From: an uncultured Sutterella sp.
GTDB taxonomy: Bacteria > Pseudomonadota > Gammaproteobacteria > Burkholderiales > Burkholderiaceae_F
Assembly: GCA_900553105.1 (NCBI GenBank)
Contig: USCE01000032.1
Location: forward strand, 1-10,466
Length of the DNA: 10,466 nt
Direction of reading: 5' to 3'
Shown: positions 5,530 to 10,466 of the stretch, piece by piece
Numbering within the stretch: the first letter of the stretch is position 1
Layout: every line of letters begins with the position of its first letter
The notes under the pieces: model-generated
The model's input: the letters and a program-made list of their open reading frames with translations, nothing else
Databases searched by the model: none
What the model was told of the DNA's origin: nothing
Made by a program: the position numbers and the translations under genes

Positions 5530-7776
5530 ATGGAATATTATTACATAGCGATGTTGGCCTTTTTGGCCTGCCTTGCGTGCTTCGATTTGTTCGTCGGGGT
5601 CAGTAACGATGCGGTTAATTTCTTAAACTCAGCCATGGGAAGCCGCATCGCCAGCTTCAGAACCACAATGTGGGTTGCCACTTTTGGCGTCTTACTCGGC
5701 GCTACCTTCTCCTCAGGCATGATGGAGATTGCTCGTTCCGGTGTTTTTCATCCCCAAATGTTTAATTTCACCGAAATTATGGTGATTTTCTTTGCGGTGA
5801 TGATTGCCGACATCGTTCTTTTGGACACGTTCAATTCGTTAGGCTTGCCGACGTCTACCACGGTCTCTATCGTGTTTGAATTATTGGGCAGTGCCATCGC
5901 GGCGGCTGCATTCAAGCTCTACACGGAAGGCAGCTCTTTTCAACTGATCTTTGACTATATTAATACTAGTAAATCCTTGACTATTATTTCGGGGATTTTG
6001 ATCTCAGTGGTTGTCGCATTCTTCTCGGGCGTTGTGGTGCAATACATCATGCGCCTTATTTTTTCTTTCCATTTTGAGCGCGTATACCCCTGGTTCGGCG
6101 GTATTTTCGGCGGCATATCCATTACGGCTATTGCTTACTTCCTCGTCATGAAGGGGGCCAAGGGCGCTAGCTTCATGCGTCCGGAATGGATCGATTGGAT
6201 CAACGCCAACACCCAAATGTTGGTCCTCTCCCTTTTTATCGGTTTTTCCGTGCTTTTCCAAGTGCTCATCATGGTGAGCAAGTTCAACATCTTCAAGCTC
6301 GTGATTTTGGCCGGTACTTTCTCTCTGGCATTTGCCTTTGCCGGTAACGACTTGGTGAACTTCGTCGGCGTTCCCCTTGCTGCATACGATAGCTTCCGCG
6401 AATGGCAAGCTTCCGGATTGTCTGCCGATACCCTCATGATGGACGGGTTGCTCAAGCCAACCAAAGCCAATACCTTCTTCTTGTTGGCCTCTGGGTTTGT
6501 GATGGTACTAACCCTTTGGTTCTCCCGCAAAGCACATCGTGTATTGCAAACGGCTCTGAGTCTGTCGGCGCAACAAAGCGATCATGAGCAATTCGGCTCC
6601 TCGATCCCCGGTCGAGTTATCGTACGCGCATCCATGGGCTTAGGCAGCATTGTTAATCAAATCATTCCTGGCGTCGTCAAAAGCGGCATCAAATCCCGTT
6701 TCAAGCGTCGTCGCTTAAAGCGCGGGGAAGAACCGTTGCCTTTTGACTACGTACGAGCTTCCGTTAACCTTGTACTCTCGGCTGCGTTGATTTCTTCGGC
6801 AACCTCCTTGCAATTACCCTTATCCACTACTTATGTAACCTTTATGGTTGCCATGGGTTCTTCTTTTGCTGACGGTGCCTGGGATCGTGAAACCGCCGTC
6901 TATCGTATTTCCGGTGTTTTAACCGTAATCAGCGGATGGTTTGTTACTGCTTTTAGTGCCAGTACCCTTGCTGCGATTGTTTGCGGGTTGATCTTCTTGG
7001 GCGGCGGCGTTGCAGCGTTCGGGTTAGCGATTTTAGCCTGCTTCTTGCTTGTGCGCTCTAATCTTCGCTTTAAACAACAAGAAAAGGATTACAAGGCCGA
7101 ACAAGCCGTTCGTTACGACGTAGCCAAAATTCAAGAGATGCTCGAAACCCGAGTAGAAGAGTCGCTTGTTAATACTGTTCATATGTATAACAACATTGTT
7201 GAGAATTTTCTCAACGATAATGAAAGCGGGTTACGTCATCTCAAACTCAAAGCTAATGAAGACTTTGACCGACTGACTGCAGAACGTGCGATTTACTATC
7301 GCATGAACAATACGGCGTACCGTCCCTCTAAGGCTGATGTAGATGCTCGTTACAACTACTTCCGCGCGTTTACCAACATGCGAGATGTCGGCCGCTCAAT
7401 GCAAAACTTGGCTCGTCTTGCCAAAGACCACATTGCCAACCGTCACCGTACGTTCCAAGGCGAACTCAGTCAAGACCTGGCCGATTTGTCGCAACTTCTT
7501 ATTGTGGTGGCTGGCTCACACCACGCCGGCCGCTCCAGCCTCGATGAACTCAACAAACATTCTCAGTCGTTATTGGCCCGAATCGAGACTATCCAGGAAA
7601 AGCTTTTGCTGACAGGTCCCGACAATGGCTTCTCGGCACGCGGATGTGAAATCTATTTGAGCTTCTTGCTTTTTGCTCGTGAACTCATTAACCATTATGA
7701 AATTATTGCGATGTTGCGTCGTAAGTTTGACAATTCTCAGGAAGTGAAAGACTCGACCACAACAAAGACCTCTTAG
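5530..7776 (+). CDS. pit: PiT-family inorganic phosphate permease with long cytosolic C-terminal domain
   Basis: This is an inner-membrane transporter of the PiT (PF01384) family, which takes up inorganic phosphate or metal-phosphate by ion symport. The two internally repeated signatures are visible: GVSNDAVNF at 23-31 with LPTSTTVS at 106-113, and AGNDLVNFVGVPLAA at 271-285 with LPLSTTYV at 429-436. Many hydrophobic segments lie between residues 1 and 508. At 748 residues it is far longer than the roughly 420-500-residue classical Pit. The extra C-terminal region (about 513-748) is charged and helical and looks PhoU/DUF47-like in character, which is my inference. This long architecture resembles Bacteroidetes PiT proteins. 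AAGG at 5518-5521 precedes the ATG. The gene is monocistronic, with its own Pho box upstream and a strong terminator downstream, so it is probably induced by phosphate starvation. Confidence 0.92.
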   Translation: MEYYYIAMLAFLACLACFDLFVGVSNDAVNFLNSAMGSRIASFRTTMWVATFGVLLGATFSSGMMEIARSGVFHPQMFNFTEIMVIFFAVMIADIVLLDTFNSLGLPTSTTVSIVFELLGSAIAAAAFKLYTEGSSFQLIFDYINTSKSLTIISGILISVVVAFFSGVVVQYIMRLIFSFHFERVYPWFGGIFGGISITAIAYFLVMKGAKGASFMRPEWIDWINANTQMLVLSLFIGFSVLFQVLIMVSKFNIFKLVILAGTFSLAFAFAGNDLVNFVGVPLAAYDSFREWQASGLSADTLMMDGLLKPTKANTFFLLASGFVMVLTLWFSRKAHRVLQTALSLSAQQSDHEQFGSSIPGRVIVRASMGLGSIVNQIIPGVVKSGIKSRFKRRRLKRGEEPLPFDYVRASVNLVLSAALISSATSLQLPLSTTYVTFMVAMGSSFADGAWDRETAVYRISGVLTVISGWFVTAFSASTLAAIVCGLIFLGGGVAAFGLAILACFLLVRSNLRFKQQEKDYKAEQAVRYDVAKIQEMLETRVEESLVNTVHMYNNIVENFLNDNESGLRHLKLKANEDFDRLTAERAIYYRMNNTAYRPSKADVDARYNYFRAFTNMRDVGRSMQNLARLAKDHIANRHRTFQGELSQDLADLSQLLIVVAGSHHAGRSSLDELNKHSQSLLARIETIQEKLLLTGPDNGFSARGCEIYLSFLLFARELINHYEIIAMLRRKFDNSQEVKDSTTTKTS

Positions 7777-7797
7777 ATTTTAACCAGCACTCAATTT

Positions 7798-7822
7798 AGA
7801 GGGAACTTGAAAAGTTCCCTCT
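7798..7822 (+). terminator. Rho-independent terminator of the PiT gene
   Basis: A perfect 11-bp stem (AGAGGGAACTT paired with AAGTTCCCTCT) closes a GAA loop and is followed by a T-run (7823-7827), 21 bases after the PiT stop codon. This is a strong intrinsic terminator. It also shows that the longest open frame reaching into ispB, which would start at 7807 inside this hairpin, is not the true ispB start. Confidence 0.93.
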
Positions 7823-7853
7823 TTTTGTGTCTGGAATCGCTGTTTTTTATGCT

Positions 7854-7859
7854 TATAAT
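7854..7859 (+). promoter_or_regulatory. ispB promoter -10 box
   Basis: A perfect TATAAT lies 10 bases before the ispB ATG at 7870 and downstream of the PiT terminator, so ispB needs a promoter here. The -35 is poor (CTGGAA or TGGAAT at 16-17 base spacing, 3 of 6 matches). Transcription would begin near 7866, leaving almost no leader. The box could be fortuitous. Confidence 0.5.
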
Positions 7860-7869
7860 GCAAGCCACT

Positions 7870-8862
7870 ATGACACAGAATCACTCTTCTCAATCCTCCG
7901 TGCGAGCAGTCTTGTCTCCTATTGTCGAAGACATGCTTGCCGTTGATGAAATTTTGCGTCGGGAACTCGCTCATAGCCAAAGCCCGACAGTTACTGAGAT
8001 CGGCTCCTACATCATCGGAGCCGGTGGCAAACGCATGCGTCCGGCCTTATTAATGCTGATGGCTCGCGCTTTAGGCTACGAGGGAGTTGAACACCGCGAA
8101 TTGGGTGCAACGATTGAAATGTTGCACACAGCGACATTGATGCACGATGATGTCGTCGATGAAGGCAAGATGCGTCGAGGACGAGCAACGGCAAATGCCC
8201 GATGGGGCAATAGTATCGCAGTACTGGTCGGTGACTTCATGTATACACGCTCTTTTGAGATGATGATTCGCATCGGGAACCTTCGAGTCATGCAGGCTTT
8301 AGCGCAGGCAGCCAATACCTTGAGCGAAGGCGAAGTCATCCAAATGAAGAATGCGCACGACCCAGCTGTCGACGAAGCGCGTTATCTGCAGGTGATCGAA
8401 CGAAAAACTTCGGTACTTTTTGCCGCTGCTGCCAAAATGGCCTCTGCTTTAGCCAGCGCATCACCAACTCAAGAAAAAGCCCTTGTAGACTATTGCATGG
8501 CGCTTGGCAACGCCTTTCAAATCGCCGATGACATTCTTGATTACTCCGGCGACAGTGCTCAAAGCGGCAAATTGATCGGAGCGGATTTCGCTGAAGGCAA
8601 AGTTACGTTGCCGGTCATCTATGCCATGCAAAATACCAATGAGAGCAATCGAGCCTTTATCGAGCAGGCGATTCGTGATGGCCACGGCGATTTTGAAAAA
8701 ATTTCCGCTATTATTATCCAAAGCGGAGCCATTGAACGGTGCAAAAAAAGGGCCAATGAAGAATTGCAAAAGGGACGAGATGCACTTCAAGTGCTTCCCC
8801 CTTCCATTTTTAAAAATTCTCTGATAGAATTGCTCTCCTTCGTTGTTGAGAGAAATGCTTAA
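7870..8862 (+). CDS. ispB: Trans-polyprenyl diphosphate synthase (octaprenyl/hexaprenyl type)
   Basis: The enzyme adds isopentenyl diphosphate units to farnesyl diphosphate to make the side chain of ubiquinone or menaquinone. The 330-residue product has the full family set: GGKRMRP at 52-58, the first aspartate-rich motif DDVVD at 93-97 followed by RRGRATAN, the VLVGDFMYTRSFE segment at about 118-130, KTSVLFAAAAKMAS, the second aspartate-rich motif DDILD at 220-224, and EGKVTLPVIYAM. It aligns with IspB rather than short-chain IspA. Exact chain length cannot be read from sequence; gut Sutterellaceae are reported to use six-unit quinones. I chose the ATG at 7870 because upstream in-frame starts lie in the PiT terminator or the -10 box; no good Shine-Dalgarno is present. 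It ends 12 bases before tRNA-Pro, so the two are probably co-transcribed. Confidence 0.93.
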   Translation: MTQNHSSQSSVRAVLSPIVEDMLAVDEILRRELAHSQSPTVTEIGSYIIGAGGKRMRPALLMLMARALGYEGVEHRELGATIEMLHTATLMHDDVVDEGKMRRGRATANARWGNSIAVLVGDFMYTRSFEMMIRIGNLRVMQALAQAANTLSEGEVIQMKNAHDPAVDEARYLQVIERKTSVLFAAAAKMASALASASPTQEKALVDYCMALGNAFQIADDILDYSGDSAQSGKLIGADFAEGKVTLPVIYAMQNTNESNRAFIEQAIRDGHGDFEKISAIIIQSGAIERCKKRANEELQKGRDALQVLPPSIFKNSLIELLSFVVERNA

Positions 8863-8874
8863 CAAATCGAAGTT

Positions 8875-8951
<77 letters not shown>

Positions 8952-8959
8952 GAATTCTT

Positions 8960-8987
8960 AAAAGCGATCAGTTCTCTGATCGCTTTT
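8960..8987 (+). terminator. Rho-independent terminator after tRNA-Pro
   Basis: A perfect 12-bp stem (AAAAGCGATCAG paired with CTGATCGCTTTT) closes a TTCT loop and runs into TTTTTCTTTTC, starting 8 bases after the tRNA CCA end. It ends the ispB-tRNA transcript and separates it from coaE. Confidence 0.92.
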
Positions 8988-9042
8988 TCTTTTCACCACT
9001 TCAAATGCTTCCGTGCTCAACACCTCTGATAAGAAACAACTT

Positions 9043-9072
9043 TTGCGAAGTCGCTTTTTCTTTTCCTATAAT
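9043..9072 (+). promoter_or_regulatory. coaE-yacG promoter
   Basis: TTGCGA (9043-9048, 4 of 6 matches to a -35) and a perfect TATAAT (9067-9072) are separated by 18 bases. They lie about 36 bases before the coaE start and just downstream of the tRNA terminator, where a new promoter is needed. This is the most complete sigma70-type promoter in the window. The stretch 8989-9042 holds nothing else I can name. Confidence 0.68.
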
Positions 9073-9107
9073 TCGGAAATTCCCCTTCTCGTTTTCAAAG
9101 GTCTTTT

Positions 9108-9725
9108 ATGGCGTGGATTGTCGGCCTAACCGGCGGCATTGGTTCCGGTAAAACTCAAGTCAGCAACACGTTTGCTTCGCTCGGTGTCCCTGTTATCGAT
9201 ACCGATCTAATCAGTCACGCTATTACGGCGCCTAATGGTCTTGCCATTAATGCCATCCGGCAAGCCTTCGGCAACGCTTTGATTGATGCCTCTGGCAAAC
9301 TCGACCGCGATAAAATGCGCGAGTTGGTCTTCAATGATCCTCAGGCCCGCAAAAAGCTTGAAGCCATTTTGCATCCGATCATTGCCAAAGTCACAATGGC
9401 CTCGGTGGCTCAACATGCCGATGCTCCTTACGTAATTATTGTTGTGCCGCTATTAGCCGAAAGCCCTGCTTGGATTAAGCGTTGCGACCGTATCCTTGTC
9501 ATTGATTGCGACGTCTCAACACAAATCGAACGCGTCATGCAACGTTCAGGTTTAAGTCGAGAACAAGTGCTCAATATTATTGCGTCTCAGGCAACGCGTG
9601 ATGACCGCAAAGCCATTGCCAATGAAGTGATTGTGAATGAGTCAACCCTAGAATCCTTAACTCAGCAAGTCACGCGCTTGCATGACTATTATTTGCGCCT
9701 TGCCGCTTCCAATTCTGCCAAGTAG
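9108..9725 (+). CDS. coaE: Dephospho-CoA kinase
   Basis: CoaE catalyses the last step of coenzyme A synthesis: ATP-dependent phosphorylation of the 3'-hydroxyl of dephospho-CoA. The 205-residue product has the Walker A loop GGIGSGKT at 9-16, the VIDTDLISH segment (D31, D33) at about 29-37, LHPII at 88-92, VPLLAES at 113-119, and the lid and C-terminal segment with SGLSREQVLNIIASQATRDDR followed by IANEVIVNES, all in family order. AAAGG at 9097-9101 is a well-placed Shine-Dalgarno. It is followed after 12 bases by yacG, forming a two-gene operon. In many proteobacteria zapD lies between coaE and yacG and pil genes lie upstream; neither is present here. Confidence 0.97.
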   Translation: MAWIVGLTGGIGSGKTQVSNTFASLGVPVIDTDLISHAITAPNGLAINAIRQAFGNALIDASGKLDRDKMRELVFNDPQARKKLEAILHPIIAKVTMASVAQHADAPYVIIVVPLLAESPAWIKRCDRILVIDCDVSTQIERVMQRSGLSREQVLNIIASQATRDDRKAIANEVIVNESTLESLTQQVTRLHDYYLRLAASNSAK

Positions 9726-9737
9726 GAGCCTGCCCCC

Positions 9738-9968
9738 ATGATCGTGAAGTGCCCGACGTGCAAAAAGGATGTTGAGTGGTCTCAAGATAATCCCTGGCGC
9801 CCCTTCTGTTCAGAGCGCTGTAAATTAATTGACTTGGGCGAGTGGGCCAGTGACAGCTATGTCATTCGAGGCAACTCATATGCCCAAACGAACGAGACCG
9901 AAGCCGATAAACTCGCCCAAAAACTCTTTTCCTCCATTCCGGAAGACAAAAAGGACAACAACATTTAA
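9738..9968 (+). CDS. yacG: DNA gyrase inhibitor / zinc-binding protein YacG
   Basis: YacG is a small zinc protein that binds GyrB in E. coli and blocks gyrase from engaging DNA. The 76-residue product has the expected four-cysteine zinc site, C5-x2-C8 and C24-x3-C28 with 15 residues between the pairs, and the conserved NPWRPFCSERCKLIDLGEWA core. The C-terminal tail is acidic and polar, as in homologues. AGGAG (9724-9728) overlaps the coaE stop and precedes the ATG by 9 bases, implying co-transcription and probably translational coupling with coaE. The stop codon overlaps that of the convergent gene on the minus strand, and no classical terminator is seen between them. Confidence 0.96.
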   Translation: MIVKCPTCKKDVEWSQDNPWRPFCSERCKLIDLGEWASDSYVIRGNSYAQTNETEADKLAQKLFSSIPEDKKDNNI

Positions 9969-10419
9969 ATCGTCTCAATCCATCCATGAGCGCCATGTTT
10001 TCTTAATAGGCGCTCATCATTAATCTTCACGTTTGTCAGAAACACCGGTACGGGATTATCGGCTAATAATCGAGCCCAAGCACTCGAGCCCACGCAAACA
10101 TTTGCATCAGCGTAAGCCCAAAGGACCCGCCCGTCAGCAATTTTGTCCCAATAGGCCGGATCTGCCGGTACAGCAACTTGTTCGTGCTCAATCGACGCCA
10201 TCTGCGAAAGGTCACTGAGAAAAACGCCATCAAAACACTTCATGCTTTCCCGACTAACCGAGTCGTCGCACCAAATCTCGCTTACCCCTAAGGCCTGAAG
10301 TTTCGGCTTAAACTCTGACAGTCTATTGGCTACAGCACCCGAAACAATGGCCCCTTCGAAATGCCGACCAAACTCCTCACCGAGCTTTTCAACAGCCTGG
10401 TCCGTTTTGAGATAAAGCC
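9965..10419 (-). CDS. Unrecognised protein, C-terminal fragment (5' end missing)
   Basis: An open frame runs from the stop (complement of 9965-9967) back to the end of the genomic sequence, giving about 150 residues. It is typical coding sequence with alternating hydrophobic stretches and charged helices (for example GAIVSGAVANRL, RVLWAYADANVCVGSSAWARLL, NPVPVFLTNVKI), suggesting a soluble alpha/beta fold. I see no signal peptide, membrane segment or catalytic motif I can name. A Met codon at 10243 would give a 92-residue ORF, but the frame stays open upstream of it with similar composition until the adapter, so that Met is probably internal. Beyond the junction the adapter supplies an in-frame stop (complement of 10427-10429), which is artefactual. 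Its stop overlaps that of yacG by a few bases. Function unknown. Confidence 0.7.
9986..10017. other. Inverted repeat just beyond yacG
   Basis: A perfect 9-bp inverted repeat, ATGAGCGCC (9986-9994) and GGCGCTCAT (10009-10017), flanks a 14-base AT-rich loop, 17 bases after the yacG stop. It lies inside the 3' end of the convergent minus-strand gene. There is no T-run, so it is a poor intrinsic terminator, but it could protect or end the yacG message. Confidence 0.4.
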
Positions 10420-10466
10420 CTGTCTCTTATACACATCTCCGAGCCCACGAGACCGGAGCCTATCTC
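10420..10466. other. Illumina Nextera i7 adapter read-through (not genomic)
   Basis: The final 47 bases match library adapter sequence in order. They are the 19-base Tn5 mosaic end CTGTCTCTTATACACATCT (10420-10438), the i7-side adapter CCGAGCCCACGAGAC (10439-10453), an 8-base index CGGAGCCT (10454-10461), and ATCTC (10462-10466), the first bases of the P7 flow-cell sequence. The first C of the mosaic end could also be genomic. This is untrimmed adapter assembled onto a contig end, not a transposon. Confidence 0.98.

Noticed and set aside
5288..5548. Plus-strand 86-residue ORF in the rplU-PiT intergenic region
   Set aside because: It runs through the Pho box, the -10 and the leader hairpin and overlaps the PiT start; no ribosome-binding site or family resemblance.
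7807..7869. Longer ispB start from 7807
   Set aside because: It begins inside the intrinsic terminator of the PiT gene and runs through the TATAAT box.
10420..10438. Tn5 mosaic end as evidence of a real transposon
   Set aside because: It is followed by Nextera adapter, index and P7 sequence, so it comes from library preparation.

Overview
The window is an ordinary housekeeping stretch of a betaproteobacterial chromosome. The protein sequences (ProS, RppH, ObgE, L21/L27, CoaE, YacG) and the gene neighbourhood are typical of Burkholderiales. The moderate GC content (judged by eye, just under 50%) and the Bacteroides-like phosphate permease would suit a gut Sutterellaceae relative (Sutterella/Parasutterella type). 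That family placement is inference, not something the sequence proves. The last 47 bases are not genomic: they are an Illumina Nextera i7 adapter with its index, so the real sequence stops at about 10419.

Layout. Positions 1-684 (minus) hold the N-terminal part of prolyl-tRNA synthetase. Divergent from it is rppH (785-1306, plus), the mRNA 5'-pyrophosphohydrolase. A hairpin terminator separates rppH from the convergent pepF (1372-3162, minus), an M3-family oligoendopeptidase F. The rplU-rpmA-obgE cluster (5199 down to 3327, minus) follows, with a terminator-like hairpin inside it before obgE and a strong terminator after it. A 330-base divergent intergenic region (5200-5529) carries the rplU promoter region and, on the plus strand, a textbook Pho box. 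The Pho box sits in front of a 748-residue PiT-type phosphate permease with a long cytosolic C-terminal domain (5530-7776). That gene ends in a strong terminator, followed by ispB (polyprenyl diphosphate synthase), tRNA-Pro(CGG), a terminator, and then a promoter with coaE (dephospho-CoA kinase) and yacG (gyrase inhibitor). A minus-strand gene I do not recognise, cut off by the adapter, meets yacG tail to tail.

How the genes relate. Most are core functions: translation (proS, tRNA-Pro, rplU, rpmA), ribosome assembly (obgE), mRNA turnover (rppH), peptide turnover (pepF), quinone side chain (ispB), CoA synthesis (coaE) and gyrase protection (yacG). The most informative regulatory signal is the Pho box upstream of the PiT gene, which predicts PhoB-controlled expression under phosphate starvation. 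From general knowledge of betaproteobacterial gene order, ispB normally lies directly divergent from rplU, and pilBCD and zapD normally lie around coaE. Here the PiT gene with its own promoter and terminator is interposed, and the pil genes and zapD are absent.

I found no mobile element, CRISPR array, defence locus or convincing novel multi-gene system.
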